From Shewanella avicenniae (GTDB taxonomy: Bacteria > Pseudomonadota > Gammaproteobacteria > Enterobacterales > Shewanellaceae), in NCBI RefSeq assembly GCF_017354945.1, contig NZ_CP071503.1, forward strand, positions 992,001 through 1,056,000: a stretch of DNA of 64,000 bases. Reading direction: 5' to 3'. The notes beneath the pieces are model-generated. The model did not search any database, was not told the DNA's origin, and saw only the letters and a list, made by a program, of their open reading frames with translations. The position numbers and the translations under genes are program-made. How positions within the stretch are numbered: position 1 is the stretch's first letter; the number at the start of each line of letters is the position of its first letter. Of the stretch, positions 33,563 through 45,274 are shown piece after piece.

Positions 33563-33782
33563 GCTGAGTAATGCTCCGCGGCAAACTACATCGGCTACTG
33601 AGAGTCCTTCGCAGTACTGTTGCCAAAAATGAGATTTAGGTCACATAAAGGTTAATCTACGCGGATGCTAAGATTGGAGCAAGTAATAGGCAGTATTTTG
33701 CTAACAAAAAATCAATAGATAACAATTTGTTATAGATAAGTTGATGAAGTTTTATCATTTTACCAACTTACTTTTTGATTGG

Positions 33783-35837
33783 TTAGATAGGCTTAAAATC
33801 ATGTGCAGTACGCTCAAAGGTCATGGCGATGCGGGCACACATCCCTTCAATGACTAGGCGTTGCTGCGCTGGGAGTGACGATTGCTGCAGTGCCAACACC
33901 AGTGCGTTACTGGCATTGGTAAATTGGTTCGACGTTGTGCCTTCGCTTGCAGCCAAGTAGGCATCCGCCAGTGCATGTTGCCATTCGAGTAATATCGGTG
34001 ACAGGTTAGCCTCATTAAGGCCATGCAGCAGTCGTTGTAGTCGTGCCGAAATATGGCCAAGGTTCAACCCTGTGAGGCCAATGTCAGTCAGGCGATGACC
34101 GCTGGCTTGAGGACCTTTGTCAGCATTAGTGAGGCGCATTAATCGGTCGCCCATACGGCCATTGAACCAGTCTTCAGGGTTGTGATGTTTATGCAGTTGG
34201 CGTAAATCGTTGACGGTTGAACGGATCAGAAATCGTTGCATCATCGCTGCGCTGGGGCCCGTGATCAGCTTAAACAGGCAGATGAGAATTGATACCCCAA
34301 CGAAAATTGCCAAGGCGTTACTGACGGTATAGTCGATTGCAAATGCGCGTGACATATCGCTGGAAGGCTGCACCATGATCACGAACGGAATACACAACCC
34401 AAGGCCATATGGCAGTGTTGGTTTGTTAGCAAGCGCTAACAAGCCAACAAAAAAAGGTGCCCCGAGGATCATGGCCAATAACTCAAAATCGCCGCTGCTT
34501 TGGGCTAACAGATTGAGTGCGAAAAAGATGGCCAGCGGGGTGGCGATTGCAACCCCAATTAACAGCCGCTTTAACACCATCATTAATATCATCATGGGCA
34601 AGCGCGCCATCATTACCGAAAAAATCACCGGTAAAATCATGATCATCAATGCGGAGGCCGACCCGGTTCCCAGCCAAATTCCGGCACCAATCAGAAACAT
34701 CACTGTGGTGCGAAACCCGGTTGTCAGCCCAACAAGCGGATCGCGATGGGGCACTAACGCTGGGGCATTGAGGCGCACGTTACGGCTACTCACGAGCGCA
34801 TCGTAGGCTTTCATCACCACCATCAAATCGGAAATTAACTCAGAGGCGACTTTGAGTAAGCGTGATTCCAGCGGACTTTCATTTGGGTTGTCGCTGCGGT
34901 GTTTCAAAAAGTGGCTGCGTTGCGCTTTGGCGATGTGATAACACTCGTCAAAATCTTGTGAGGCTGACATGCGGGCAAAGTCATCGCTTAAGGCTTGCAA
35001 CATTTGCCCTAAAGTCGGGGTGATTTGTTCTGGGTGATTCCGTTGCAAACGACCGAACACTTGAATGACCGCCAATAACGACATCACCTTATTGCAGAGC
35101 AAGTTCGCGGCGCGGCTCTTGCCCGGACCTAATGGACCTTCATAGACAACCGCGGTGGCATCATCGGTGAGTGCGGTGAGTGAGGTGAAAATGGTATCAA
35201 TATGTTGGTGACGTTGGTCATGCGAACTGTCTTTAGCCAGTTCGGCGGCCAAGTAGTCGAGGGTTTGATTCACCACTAATCGCGCTTGCTGTTGCAGTAC
35301 TTGAGTAACGCTTATTGGCCACAACAATTGGCTGACCAATGCCGCACATACTGAGCCGACAACAATCTCGCTAATGCGCGATTGCGCTACATCGAAAATG
35401 GTTTGCGAGTTGGCGGTCGTTGGGCTCACCATCACCAGTAGCACAATAATGCAGGCAGTGATCCCAGCCATTGCAAACGCATAAATAAAGTTGATGGAGC
35501 GCATCATCGCTGAAAGCGCGGAGTTAACTCCAAGCCACAACGCCAATGCACCAATGGCCAGCTCGGGATAGCCCATAAAGGCTTCTAGAATAAAAATGCC
35601 GACCGCACCACCGATTAAGGTCCCCAAAATTTGGCACAGCGATTTTTCAATCACCAAGCCACTTTCTGGGCGAATCTGCAAAAATACCGCTGAAATCAGC
35701 GCCCAATACGGGCGATCAAGGTTCAGCGCCATCGCCACAAATAAGCTCATTGCCATCGAAATCACCCCTTTGGTGGCGAAGATCAGGCTGGCTTTATCTG
35801 GGGTGAGAAATACCTTTTGTACGGGCGATAACTGCAT
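33783..35837 (-). CDS. FUSC-family inner-membrane transporter, AaeB-like
   Basis: 684 residues with two clusters of membrane helices (about residues 20-170 and 375-540), each followed by a cytoplasmic domain, the fusaric-acid-resistance (FUSC) architecture. Recognisable pieces include RPYWALISAVFLQIRPESG and a second-half TTGFRTTVMFLIGAGIW. In E. coli AaeB exports aromatic carboxylic acids with AaeA. Here it is last in a minus-strand operon after the DUF1656 and membrane-fusion-protein genes (spacing 8 and 3 bases), so it is the pump of a tripartite-like efflux unit; its substrate is not shown. No LysR regulator is adjacent. Confidence 0.88.
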   Translation of the reverse strand: MQLSPVQKVFLTPDKASLIFATKGVISMAMSLFVAMALNLDRPYWALISAVFLQIRPESGLVIEKSLCQILGTLIGGAVGIFILEAFMGYPELAIGALALWLGVNSALSAMMRSINFIYAFAMAGITACIIVLLVMVSPTTANSQTIFDVAQSRISEIVVGSVCAALVSQLLWPISVTQVLQQQARLVVNQTLDYLAAELAKDSSHDQRHQHIDTIFTSLTALTDDATAVVYEGPLGPGKSRAANLLCNKVMSLLAVIQVFGRLQRNHPEQITPTLGQMLQALSDDFARMSASQDFDECYHIAKAQRSHFLKHRSDNPNESPLESRLLKVASELISDLMVVMKAYDALVSSRNVRLNAPALVPHRDPLVGLTTGFRTTVMFLIGAGIWLGTGSASALMIMILPVIFSVMMARLPMMILMMVLKRLLIGVAIATPLAIFFALNLLAQSSGDFELLAMILGAPFFVGLLALANKPTLPYGLGLCIPFVIMVQPSSDMSRAFAIDYTVSNALAIFVGVSILICLFKLITGPSAAMMQRFLIRSTVNDLRQLHKHHNPEDWFNGRMGDRLMRLTNADKGPQASGHRLTDIGLTGLNLGHISARLQRLLHGLNEANLSPILLEWQHALADAYLAASEGTTSNQFTNASNALVLALQQSSLPAQQRLVIEGMCARIAMTFERTAHDFKPI

Positions 35838-35845
35838 GATGTTAA

Positions 35846-36703
35846 TTACTGCTGCAGATGGATTGATACGGTCATACCGGCGCTGATATTGATGTCAGCG
35901 GGTAGTGGATCAAACTTGATATCAACCGGAATACGTTGGGCTAAGCGAACCCAATTAAAGGTTTGTTGCACTTGTGGCAGCAGCTGGCCGTTGCTGGAGG
36001 TATTGGTGTCGGCAATCGCCTTACCTATGCTCACCACAGTGCCGCTGAGTTTATCGTTACCATTCATCAGGCTGATATTGGCTTTCTGACCTACATGAAT
36101 AAGAGGTAGCTTGGTTTCCTCAAAGTAACCGGTGACATAAAAAGAGTCTTGCTGTACTAACGACAGCACAGGCGTACCTTGATGCACATAGTTACCTTCG
36201 CGCAGGGTCAGATTGATAATGTTACCGGCTTCCGGCGCCACAATTTGAGTGCGTTCAAGGTTAATTTTGGCAGTATTGAGTTCTGCTTGCGCTAATTCAA
36301 AATCGGCTTTGGCTGATTCAGTATTGATACGAGCCGTTTCTAGATCTTCATCGCTAATGAGTTCGGCATTGGTGAGCTTTTTGCGACGTTCATATTTATG
36401 CTTTGCCAATTCCAGCGCGATTTCGCGATTCTTTAACTGCGCTTGCAGCTCTTTGAGGGTGGCTTGATAACGGGTGTCATCAACCGCAAACAGTAAGTCA
36501 CCTTTGTTGACAGCGGCGTTGTCGGCCACATTAAGTTTATTTACCCAGCCAGAAACATCGGGCGCAATGGTGATGATGTTGGCGCGAATGCGACCATCGC
36601 GAGTCCAAGGTGAATACAGGTAATGCTCCCAGATCCAGCGGCCAGAAAAGATTGCCAGAATCACAACCAGCAGGGTAACGGCAATGCGGGTAACTTGTGC
36701 CAT
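35846..36703 (-). CDS. HlyD-type membrane fusion protein, AaeA-like
   Basis: 285 residues: a single N-terminal membrane helix (RIAVTLLVVILAIFSGRWIW), then YSPWTRDGRIRANIITIAPD, which is the usual start of the periplasmic-adaptor beta barrel and lipoyl half in AaeA/EmrA-like proteins, a coiled-coil hairpin (residues about 90-150) and the second lipoyl half (IVAPEAGNIINLTLREGNYV). It would link the FUSC transporter to the outer side of the periplasm. Middle gene of the efflux operon. Confidence 0.9.
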   Translation of the reverse strand: MAQVTRIAVTLLVVILAIFSGRWIWEHYLYSPWTRDGRIRANIITIAPDVSGWVNKLNVADNAAVNKGDLLFAVDDTRYQATLKELQAQLKNREIALELAKHKYERRKKLTNAELISDEDLETARINTESAKADFELAQAELNTAKINLERTQIVAPEAGNIINLTLREGNYVHQGTPVLSLVQQDSFYVTGYFEETKLPLIHVGQKANISLMNGNDKLSGTVVSIGKAIADTNTSSNGQLLPQVQQTFNWVRLAQRIPVDIKFDPLPADINISAGMTVSIHLQQ

Positions 36704-36706
36704 GAA

Positions 36707-36907
36707 TTAATTTCCTAATATGTTCACAACGACAGCTAAATAGCAGATATACAGACCTGTTTCAAACCACGCGACTTTCCACACGCGTTGGTAGAGGCCA
36801 CTGCGGTACAACACTTGTCGAGTCACAAATGACATCACAAATGCCACCGGGATGTAGATCAGTAGCGGACTAAAAAGTAATCCCCCAAACGAGAGTTCTT
36901 CCAGCAT
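36707..36907 (-). CDS. DUF1656 small membrane protein, AaeX-like
   Basis: 66 residues from ATG 36907 (a TTG at 36919 would add four). Two hydrophobic helices, with LSFGGLLFSPLLIYIPVAFV at the start and a basic SGLYQRVWK loop before ETGLYICYLAVVVNIL, match DUF1656/AaeX proteins, which accompany AaeAB-type pumps. It is the first gene of the operon, three bases from the membrane fusion protein. Its role in the pump is unknown. Confidence 0.88.
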   Translation of the reverse strand: MLEELSFGGLLFSPLLIYIPVAFVMSFVTRQVLYRSGLYQRVWKVAWFETGLYICYLAVVVNILGN

Positions 36908-37278
36908 ATGAGTATTCAACCTGTCGGGATAACTGAACCGGCGTCAGTCTAGGTAGGAAAGACTTGCCGGATAACATGTGCCTTATTTTGGCATGCTCAA
37001 GATAAATTGGGATTGAGCTGCAGTGATTGAGTTAAAAATGTGATGTACATCATATTCCTACTTGCGCCACGCAATAGCAACCGCTATAGCTTGGTTAACA
37101 GCTTGTTGCTGTCAATTTTGGCTTACAAATTTTGGCGCATTTCGGAACCACTGGCGCGGCTGAAATCGACTAGTAAACGTCACGCTTCGAGAGCAAAAAA
37201 TAGCGCAACATCACTATGACAAACATGGTACACTTCGCGGCTGAAATTTGATTAAAACAAACCAAGAGTAATCCGATT
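36908..37278. other. Divergent promoter region, efflux operon and fklB
   Basis: About 370 bases without a gene. It must hold the two divergent promoters; no operator palindrome stood out. Confidence 0.45.
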
Positions 37279-37896
37279 ATGTCTGATAAGTTCACTACTG
37301 TTGAACAGCAAGCAAGCTACGGTGTAGGTCGTCAGCTGGGCGAACAACTGGCTGCTAACTCGTTTGAAGGTCTGGATATTCCAGCTGTTCAAGCAGGTTT
37401 GGCTGATGCATTCGAAGGCAAAGAAAGCGCAGTAACAATGGAACAACTGCATGTTGCTTTTAGCGAAATCAGCACTCGCATCAAGCAAGCGCAAGAAGCT
37501 GCTGCTGAAGCTGCTGCCGCTGCTGGTAATGCTTTCCTTGAAGAAAACGCAAAGCGTGATGGTGTTGTAGTAACTGATTCAGGTCTGCAATACGAAGTGA
37601 TTACTGAAGGTACAGGTGAAAAGCCTACCTATGAATCTACCGTGCGTACTCACTATCACGGCACTTTCATCGACGGTAACGTATTTGATAGCTCAGTCAC
37701 TCGTGGCGAACCTGCTGAATTCCCAGTATCTGGTGTTATTGCCGGTTGGACTGAAGCACTGCAATTGATGCCAGTGGGTGCTAAGTACCGTCTGTACGTG
37801 CCACATCACTTGGCTTACGGTGAGCGTGGTGCAGGTGCTGCAATTCCACCTTACTCTGCATTGGTATTTGAAGTTGAGTTGTTAGATATCATCTGA
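37279..37896 (+). CDS. fklB: FKBP-type peptidyl-prolyl isomerase FklB
   Basis: 205 residues, ATG 37279. The N-terminal helical dimerisation domain (VEQQASYGVGRQLGEQLAAN) and the C-terminal FKBP domain (VRTHYHGTFIDGNVFDSSVT, RGEPAEFPVSGVIAGWTEAL, LAYGERGAGAAIPPYSALVF) align with E. coli FklB over the whole length. It speeds proline isomerisation in protein folding. No signal peptide, so cytoplasmic. A strong terminator follows within five bases, so it is monocistronic although dapB lies close behind. Confidence 0.95.
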   Translation: MSDKFTTVEQQASYGVGRQLGEQLAANSFEGLDIPAVQAGLADAFEGKESAVTMEQLHVAFSEISTRIKQAQEAAAEAAAAAGNAFLEENAKRDGVVVTDSGLQYEVITEGTGEKPTYESTVRTHYHGTFIDGNVFDSSVTRGEPAEFPVSGVIAGWTEALQLMPVGAKYRLYVPHHLAYGERGAGAAIPPYSALVFEVELLDII

Positions 37897-37901
37897 TGAC
37901 A

Positions 37902-37935
37902 AAATCGCTTGAGTCGCTACTCAGGCGATTTTTTT
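37902..37935 (+). terminator. fklB terminator
   Basis: AATCGCTTGAGT and ACTCAGGCGATT pair (one mismatch) around a CGCT loop, then seven Ts. Confidence 0.88.
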
Positions 37936-37949
37936 GCCTTGGAGGATAA

Positions 37950-38771
<822 letters not shown>

Positions 38772-38777
38772 TTTTTT

Positions 38778-38804
38778 AAAAACCGCCATATTGGCGGTTT
38801 TTTT
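38778..38804 (+). terminator. dapB terminator
   Basis: AAAAACCGCCA, loop TAT, TGGCGGTTTTT and further Ts. Confidence 0.92.
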
Positions 38805-38834
38805 ATGATTGATTATCCGCAGTGTCTAGACGAA

Positions 38835-38855
38835 ATAGGTATTTACCTATATAAT
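38835..38855 (+). promoter_or_regulatory. carA upstream palindrome overlapping a TATAAT box
   Basis: ATAGGTA TT TACCTAT (38835-38850) is a perfect palindrome whose last base begins TATAAT (38850-38855), about 100 bases before the carA start. This looks like an operator overlapping a promoter. In E. coli the carAB promoters are controlled by pyrimidines, purines and arginine; which regulator would bind here is not known. Confidence 0.5.
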
Positions 38856-38955
38856 TCTTGGAATTTGTCAAAATTTCGTAAAAACGCGGAAGACAACTGC
38901 ACAAAGACATAAAATATAAATAATTTTAATGACTTGGCTCTTTACGGAGGTCGCG

Positions 38956-40098
38956 TTGACTAAGTCTGCCTTACTCGTACTCGAAGATGGAACCGTCTTT
39001 AAAGGAACAGCTATTGGTGCTGATGGATTAGCTGTTGGAGAAGTCGTTTTTAACACTTCTATGACTGGCTATCAAGAAATTCTCACCGATCCTTCTTACT
39101 CTCGACAAATCGTTACTCTCACTTACCCTCATATCGGTAATACTGGTACGAACAGCGAAGATACTGAATCTGAAGCCGTACATGCCTGTGGTCTGATTAT
39201 TCGTGACCTGCCGCTTGTTGCCAGCAACTTCCGTTCGCAACAATCACTGAGTGAATATCTTGTTGCCAACAACGTGGTTGGGATTGCCGATATCGACACC
39301 CGCAAACTGACGCGTATCCTGCGCGAAAAAGGTGCTCAAGCGGGTTGTATTTTGGTGGGTGAAGATAACGTCGAAAAAGCGCTGGCAGAAGCCAAAGCGT
39401 TCCCTGGTTTGAAAGGCATGGATTTAGCCAAAGAAGTGACCACTGCTGAAACCTATCAATGGCGTTTCGGTAGTTGGGATTTGGTCAATGGTTTGCCAGA
39501 AGCCAAACCAGCATCAGAACTCAAGTACAAAGTGGTTGCTTACGATTATGGTGTGAAGCGCAACATTCTGCGCATGCTGGTTGACCGCGGTTGTGATGTA
39601 ACCGTAGTGCCTGCAAAAACACCCGCCAGCGAAGTGTTGGCAATGAATCCAGATGGCGTATTCCTCTCTAATGGTCCTGGCGACCCAGAGCCATGCGATT
39701 ACGCGATTGCTGCAATCAAAGAGATTCTGACGACAGAAATTCCAGTATTCGGTATCTGTCTTGGTCACCAGCTGTTGGCTTTGTCTACCGGTGCAAAAAC
39801 GCTGAAAATGAAGTTTGGCCACCACGGTGCTAACCATCCTGTGAGCGATATTGAAAAAGGCACAGTGATGATTACCAGTCAGAACCACGGCTTTGCTGCT
39901 GATGAGACCAGCCTGCCTGCCAACGTGAAAGTGACCCATAAGTCACTGTTCGATGGCTCACTGCAAGGCATCCATCTGACAGATAAGCCTGCGTTTAGCT
40001 TCCAAGGTCACCCAGAAGCAAGCCCAGGCCCACACGATTGTGCGCCGCTGTTCGATCATTTTATCGAACTGATTGAAGCCTATCGTCAAGCAAAGTAG
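38956..40098 (+). CDS. carA: Carbamoyl-phosphate synthase small subunit
   Basis: 380 residues. The start is TTG at 38956 ([12 protein letters not shown]), six bases after GGAGG and aligned with E. coli CarA; the longer frame from 38929 has no ribosome site. It removes ammonia from glutamine and passes it to CarB. The class I amidotransferase nucleophile lies in [10 protein letters not shown], with the His-Glu pair in [13 protein letters not shown]. The weak TTG start could limit CarA synthesis. carB follows after 25 bases. Confidence 0.96.
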   Translation: MTKSALLVLEDGTVFKGTAIGADGLAVGEVVFNTSMTGYQEILTDPSYSRQIVTLTYPHIGNTGTNSEDTESEAVHACGLIIRDLPLVASNFRSQQSLSEYLVANNVVGIADIDTRKLTRILREKGAQAGCILVGEDNVEKALAEAKAFPGLKGMDLAKEVTTAETYQWRFGSWDLVNGLPEAKPASELKYKVVAYDYGVKRNILRMLVDRGCDVTVVPAKTPASEVLAMNPDGVFLSNGPGDPEPCDYAIAAIKEILTTEIPVFGICLGHQLLALSTGAKTLKMKFGHHGANHPVSDIEKGTVMITSQNHGFAADETSLPANVKVTHKSLFDGSLQGIHLTDKPAFSFQGHPEASPGPHDCAPLFDHFIELIEAYRQAK

Positions 40099-40123
40099 TA
40101 ACCGTCGGGAGAAGATTTTAGCA

Positions 40124-43100
40124 ATGCCAAAACGTACTGATATCAAAAGTATTCTTATCCTCGGTGCTGGTCCGATTGTGATCGGCCAAGCATGTGAATT
40201 TGACTACTCTGGTGCGCAAGCCTGTAAAGCGCTGCGAGAAGAAGGTTACCGCGTAATTCTGGTGAACTCTAACCCAGCCACCATCATGACTGATCCAGGC
40301 ATGGCCGATGCGACCTACATCGAGCCAATCCACTGGGAAGTGGTGCGCAATATCATCGCCAAAGAGCGTCCTGACGCTGTACTGCCAACCATGGGCGGCC
40401 AAACTGCACTGAACTGTGCGTTAGAGTTGGAAGCACGCGGTGTTCTGAAAGAATTCAACGTGGAAATGATCGGCGCAACTGCAGACGCCATCGACAAAGC
40501 TGAAGACCGTGCTCGCTTCGATAAAGCGATGCGTGCTATCGGCTTAGAATGTCCACGTGCCGGTATCGCACACAGCATGGACGATGCACTGAAAGTGCTC
40601 GATGAAGTTGGCTTCCCATGTATTATCCGCCCGTCATTTACTATGGGTGGTTCAGGTGGTGGTATCGCCTACAACATCGAAGAATTTGAAGAGATCTGTA
40701 CTCGCGGTTTGGATTTATCGCCAACCAACGAACTGCTAATCGATGAAAGCCTCATCGGTTGGAAAGAGTACGAGATGGAAGTGGTGCGTGACCGTAACGA
40801 TAACTGCATCATCGTCTGTTCTATCGAAAACTTTGACGCCATGGGCGTGCACACTGGTGACTCAATCACCGTTGCGCCAGCCCAAACCCTGACCGACAAA
40901 GAATACCAATTGATGCGTAACGCCTCGATGGCGGTACTGCGCGAAATCGGCGTAGAAACCGGTGGTTCAAACGTACAGTTTGGTATCAACCCGAAAGATG
41001 GCCGCATGGTTATCATCGAGATGAACCCACGTGTATCACGCTCATCGGCACTGGCATCTAAAGCGACTGGTTTCCCTATCGCTAAAGTGGCTGCCAAATT
41101 GGCTGTCGGGTTTACCCTTGATGAGCTGATGAATGATATCACCGGCGGCCGTACGCCAGCGTCATTCGAACCATCAATTGACTACGTGGTTACCAAAGTA
41201 CCTCGCTTCAACTTCGAAAAATTTGCTGGTGCTAACGACCGTCTGACCACTCAGATGAAGTCTGTGGGTGAAGTAATGGCCATTGGCCGTACCTTCCAAG
41301 AATCTGTTCAGAAAGCACTGCGTGGCCTCGAAACGGGCAAAAACGGTTTTGACCCCATCGTTGATCTAAACGATGCCGATGCAATGCAACGCATCCGTTT
41401 AGAGCTGAAAGAACCTGGTTCAGACCGTATTTGGTATGTTGCCGATGCATTCCGCGCTGGCATGAGCATCGACGACATCTTCACCCTGACCAACATCGAT
41501 CACTGGTTCTTGGTGCAGATTGAAGAAATCGTTAAGTTAGAGCAGCAAGTTGCAGCCGCAGGCTTAGCTGGTATTGATGCTGAGTTCCTGTTCAAACTAA
41601 AACGCAAAGGTTTCTCTGACGCGCGTTTGGCTGCTGTGCTCGGCATCAGCGAAGCTGAAATGCGTAAGTTGCGTCATCGCTTAAACATCTTCCCAGTCTA
41701 CAAGCGGGTAGATACTTGTGCGGCAGAGTTTGCAACTGACACTGCGTACATGTACTCCACCTATGAAGAAGAGTGCGAAGCCAATCCGACTGACCGTGAA
41801 AAAATCATGGTGCTCGGTGGCGGCCCTAACCGTATCGGTCAAGGTATCGAGTTCGACTACTGCTGTGTGCACGCATCGCTGGCGCTGAAAGAAGACGGTT
41901 ACGAAACCATCATGGTGAACTGTAACCCTGAAACCGTATCAACCGACTACGACACGTCAGACCGCCTGTACTTCGAACCGGTAACGCTGGAAGACGTACT
42001 CGAAATCGCCCGTTTGGAAAAACCAAAAGGCGTTATCGTACAATACGGTGGTCAAACACCGCTGAAACTGGCGCGCGCACTGGAAGCGGCTGGCGTACCT
42101 ATCATTGGCACTAGCCCAGATGCGATTGACCGCGCTGAGGACCGTGAGCGTTTCCAACAAGCGATCCGTCGTCTGGAAATGAAACAACCAGAAAACGACA
42201 CCGTAACTACGGTTGAAGGCGCGGTTGCTGCGGCTGAGAAAATCGGTTACCCACTGGTGGTGCGCCCATCATACGTACTCGGTGGCCGTGCGATGGAAAT
42301 CGTTTATGAAGAGCAAGACTTACGTCGCTACTTCAAGGAAGCGGTAAAAGTTTCCAACGAATCGCCAGTGCTGCTGGATCACTTCCTCGATGATGCGATT
42401 GAAGTGGATATCGACGCAGTGTGTGACGGCAAACTGGTGGTAGTTGGCGCTATCATGGAGCATATCGAGCAAGCCGGTGTTCACTCAGGTGACTCAGGTT
42501 GTTCACTGCCGCCATACTCACTGAGCCAACAAATTCAGGATGAGATGCGTGAGCAAGTGCGTAAGTTGGCGTTTGAATTAGGCGTAATCGGCCTGATGAA
42601 CGTCCAGTTTGCGGTGAAAGACAACACCATCTTCATGATTGAAGTGAATCCTCGTGCCGCGCGTACCGTGCCTTTCGTATCGAAAGCTACTGGCGTGTCG
42701 CTGGCGAAAATCGCAGCCCGCGTTATGGCTGGCCAATCGCTGGAACAACAAGGTTTCACCCAAGAGGTGATCCCACCTTACTTCTCTGTGAAAGAAGTGG
42801 TGTTGCCGTTCAACAAGTTCCCAGGTGTTGACCCACTGCTCGGCCCTGAAATGCGCTCAACCGGTGAGGTGATGGGGGTTGGTGAAACCTTCGCTGAAGC
42901 CTATGCGAAAGCACAATTAGGTGCGGCGCCAAAAGATTCACCGCGTTCAGGCCGTGCACTGTTGTCAGTGCGTAACAGCGACAAGAAGCGAGTTGCTGAA
43001 TTGGCGAAAAAGCTGATTGAACTGGGCTTTGAAATCGATGCGACTCACGGTACTGCAGTCGTACTGGGCGAAGCTGGTATTAACCCACGTTTGGTGAACA

Positions 43101-43348
43101 AGGTACACGAAGGTCGTCCACATATTCTTGACCGTATGAAGAATGGTGAATACACCTATATCGTAAACACTACAGAAGGTCGTCAAGCGATTGAAGACTC
43201 GAAGCAACTGCGTCGTGGTGCATTGCGTTACAAGGTGAACTACACCACCACTTTGAACGGTGCGTTTGCGACCTGCTTGTCGCTCAACGCGGATGACCGC
43301 AACAATGTTGCCTCAGTGCAAGAGCTGCACGCGCGCATTAACAAATAA
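40124..43348 (+). CDS. carB: Carbamoyl-phosphate synthase large subunit
   Basis: 1074 residues from ATG 40124 ([20 protein letters not shown]) with GGGAGAAG upstream. Two homologous ATP-grasp halves are visible, each opening with an [23 protein letters not shown] motif, and a C-terminal methylglyoxal-synthase-like allosteric domain follows ([20 protein letters not shown]). The enzyme makes carbamoyl phosphate for pyrimidines and arginine and is regulated by UMP, IMP and ornithine in E. coli. Length is within one residue of E. coli CarB. Confidence 0.98.
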   Translation: MPKRTDIKSILILGAGPIVIGQACEFDYSGAQACKALREEGYRVILVNSNPATIMTDPGMADATYIEPIHWEVVRNIIAKERPDAVLPTMGGQTALNCALELEARGVLKEFNVEMIGATADAIDKAEDRARFDKAMRAIGLECPRAGIAHSMDDALKVLDEVGFPCIIRPSFTMGGSGGGIAYNIEEFEEICTRGLDLSPTNELLIDESLIGWKEYEMEVVRDRNDNCIIVCSIENFDAMGVHTGDSITVAPAQTLTDKEYQLMRNASMAVLREIGVETGGSNVQFGINPKDGRMVIIEMNPRVSRSSALASKATGFPIAKVAAKLAVGFTLDELMNDITGGRTPASFEPSIDYVVTKVPRFNFEKFAGANDRLTTQMKSVGEVMAIGRTFQESVQKALRGLETGKNGFDPIVDLNDADAMQRIRLELKEPGSDRIWYVADAFRAGMSIDDIFTLTNIDHWFLVQIEEIVKLEQQVAAAGLAGIDAEFLFKLKRKGFSDARLAAVLGISEAEMRKLRHRLNIFPVYKRVDTCAAEFATDTAYMYSTYEEECEANPTDREKIMVLGGGPNRIGQGIEFDYCCVHASLALKEDGYETIMVNCNPETVSTDYDTSDRLYFEPVTLEDVLEIARLEKPKGVIVQYGGQTPLKLARALEAAGVPIIGTSPDAIDRAEDRERFQQAIRRLEMKQPENDTVTTVEGAVAAAEKIGYPLVVRPSYVLGGRAMEIVYEEQDLRRYFKEAVKVSNESPVLLDHFLDDAIEVDIDAVCDGKLVVVGAIMEHIEQAGVHSGDSGCSLPPYSLSQQIQDEMREQVRKLAFELGVIGLMNVQFAVKDNTIFMIEVNPRAARTVPFVSKATGVSLAKIAARVMAGQSLEQQGFTQEVIPPYFSVKEVVLPFNKFPGVDPLLGPEMRSTGEVMGVGETFAEAYAKAQLGAAPKDSPRSGRALLSVRNSDKKRVAELAKKLIELGFEIDATHGTAVVLGEAGINPRLVNKVHEGRPHILDRMKNGEYTYIVNTTEGRQAIEDSKQLRRGALRYKVNYTTTLNGAFATCLSLNADDRNNVASVQELHARINK

Positions 43349-43365
43349 CGGTTAAAAAGCGTTGC

Positions 43366-43393
43366 AAAGGCCACACTCAGGTGTGGCCTTTTT
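43366..43393 (+). terminator. carAB terminator
   Basis: AAAGGCCACAC, loop TCAG, GTGTGGCCTTT, then Ts. Confidence 0.92.
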
Positions 43394-43625
43394 GTTTTGT
43401 GTGCAGTTAACCAGATAAATTTGTCGGTGACACTGGTATGAACCCCACAGCTTAGGTAAGCTGTAAGTAAGATGAATTTATGTCGATAGCTGACGCATCA
43501 AGCACTCATAAGTACTTCTTGGCGCCAATTCATTATTCGTAGCGCGCTCATTTACCCATATTAATTTCTGTGTAGGCCAACTGGCTTGCATAGGACGCTT
43601 TTGTTTTACAGGAGGCGAAAAATTC

Positions 43626-44102
43626 ATGAACAAAGTTCCAATGACACTGAAAGGTGCAGAACAATTACGTAAAGAATTGGACTACCTTAAGTTCGAACAT
43701 CGTCCAGCGCTGAGTGAAGCGATTGCGACTGCACGTGAGTTGGGCGATTTGAAAGAAAACGCAGAATACCATGCGGCACGTGAAGAGCAGGGGATCTGTG
43801 AAGCACGTATTCGTGATATCGAAGGTAAGCTGTCTAACGCCCAAATTATCGACGTCACCAAAATGGAAAACACTGGCCGCATTATCTTTGGCGTAACAGT
43901 GACCATTTTAAACCTTGATACCGATGCCGAAGTGACCTACCGCATCGTGGGTGATGATGAAGCGGATATCAAGTCTAACTTGATTTCAGTGAACTCACCG
44001 ATCGCACGTGGTTTGATCGGCAAAAACGTTGGCGATGAAGTCAGCATTCAAACGCCCGGCGGTGTTGCTGATTACGAAATCGTTGAAGTGCAATATCTCT
44101 AA
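43626..44102 (+). CDS. greA: Transcript cleavage factor GreA
   Basis: 158 residues, ATG 43626 behind AGGAGGCG. Binds the RNA polymerase secondary channel and stimulates cleavage of backtracked transcripts. The N-terminal coiled coil carries the tip acidic pair in [20 protein letters not shown], and the C-terminal FKBP-like domain ends in IVEVQYL. Full length as in E. coli. A terminator shared with yhbY follows. Confidence 0.97.
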   Translation: MNKVPMTLKGAEQLRKELDYLKFEHRPALSEAIATARELGDLKENAEYHAAREEQGICEARIRDIEGKLSNAQIIDVTKMENTGRIIFGVTVTILNLDTDAEVTYRIVGDDEADIKSNLISVNSPIARGLIGKNVGDEVSIQTPGGVADYEIVEVQYL

Positions 44103-44170
44103 CACGGCCTTATTTACGGCCTGTTAAGGCTGTATTAATGGACGGTGCTGAGAATAGCCGGTAAAACAAA

Positions 44171-44194
44171 AAAGGAAGCCAATTGGCTTCCTTT
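44171..44194. terminator. Bidirectional terminator, greA and yhbY
   Basis: AAAGGAAGCC, loop AATT, GGCTTCCTTT, with A and T runs outside on both sides. Confidence 0.92.
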
Positions 44195-44212
44195 CGTTTT
44201 GTGGTCAGATGC

Positions 44213-44512
44213 TTATTTTGCCTTTGGCAATGCGATCTTCTTCTCTTCAGAAGGACGGAAGATCACCAGTACATGACCAATAACCTGGACTTTGACGGAC
44301 TGAGTTTCCCGTACAATGGCATCAACGATAGCTGCTTTCAGTTCTCTGTCTTCAGACGCCACTTTAACTTTAATGAGTTCATGGTGTGACAGGGCATTAT
44401 CAATTTCAGCCAGTACTCCCTCAGTCAGACCATTGGCACCAAGCAGTACCACTGGCTTTAAGGGGTGAGCCAGTCCTTTGAGATACTGTTTTTGTTTGGT
44501 TGTTAAGTTCAT
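44213..44512 (-). CDS. yhbY: Ribosome-assembly RNA-binding protein YhbY
   Basis: 99 residues from ATG 44512 (MNLTTKQKQYLKGLAHPLKP), aligned with E. coli YhbY; the longer TTG start at 44521 is unlikely. It is a single CRM (CRS1-YhbY) domain with the GANGLTEGV loop in the GxxG position, associated with pre-50S particles. Divergent from rlmE, the usual arrangement between greA and rlmE-ftsH. Confidence 0.95.
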   Translation of the reverse strand: MNLTTKQKQYLKGLAHPLKPVVLLGANGLTEGVLAEIDNALSHHELIKVKVASEDRELKAAIVDAIVRETQSVKVQVIGHVLVIFRPSEEKKIALPKAK

Positions 44513-44602
44513 TTTTACCAACTTTCGACGAGTTACTGTTGAAAACGCGCTATTCTACCCTTATATAGCCCTCGTGTAACTCAGATTTGTTGCGGAATTT
44601 AA

Positions 44603-45232
44603 ATGTCAGGAAAAAAGCGTACAGCCAGCTCTACCCGCTGGATGCAAGAACATTTCGACGATCATTATGTCAAGTTAGCGCAAAAGCGCGGCTTGAGATC
44701 GCGAGCAGCGTTTAAGTTAGAAGAGTTACAGCAAAAAGATCAGCTGATTAAACCGGGCATGACAGTCGTCGACTTAGGTGCAGCGCCGGGGGGCTGGTCT
44801 CAAGTCGCGGTAAAACTTGTAGGTGACCATGGCAAAGTGGTTGCCTGCGATATTTTACCGATGGACCCAATCGTTGGGGTCGATTTCTTGCAAGGTGACT
44901 TTCGAGAAGAGAAAGTATTAGACGCTTTATTGACCCGTGTTGGTGACGACAAAGTCGATGTGGTGTTGTCTGATATGGCACCCAATATGAGTGGTGCTGA
45001 TGTTGTCGATCAACCTAGAGCCATGTATCTTGTTGAATTAGCTTTGGATATGTGTCATCAGGTATTAGCGCCCAATGGCAGTTTTGCTGTAAAAGTGTTT
45101 CAGGGTGAAGGCTTTGACGACTATATGAAAGCGGTACGTGATGCTTTCAAAGTTGTGAAAACCCGGAAGCCAGAGTCTTCTCGTCCACGGTCGAGAGAAG
45201 TCTATCTGGTAGCGACAGGGTATAAGTTGTAG
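44603..45232 (+). CDS. rlmE: 23S rRNA 2'-O-ribose methyltransferase RlmE (FtsJ)
   Basis: 209 residues, ATG 44603. Methylates U2552 of 23S rRNA in the 50S subunit. The SAM site is [15 protein letters not shown], and the K-D-K-E catalytic set can be traced: Lys in RAAFKLEEL, Asp in [11 protein letters not shown], Lys in [10 protein letters not shown] and Glu in [15 protein letters not shown]. Full length as in E. coli. Paired with ftsH, 42 bases on. Confidence 0.97.
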   Translation: MSGKKRTASSTRWMQEHFDDHYVKLAQKRGLRSRAAFKLEELQQKDQLIKPGMTVVDLGAAPGGWSQVAVKLVGDHGKVVACDILPMDPIVGVDFLQGDFREEKVLDALLTRVGDDKVDVVLSDMAPNMSGADVVDQPRAMYLVELALDMCHQVLAPNGSFAVKVFQGEGFDDYMKAVRDAFKVVKTRKPESSRPRSREVYLVATGYKL

Positions 45233-45274
45233 TACTCTGAGTGATGTAGGTCTCAATACTGAGAGGTTCAATAA

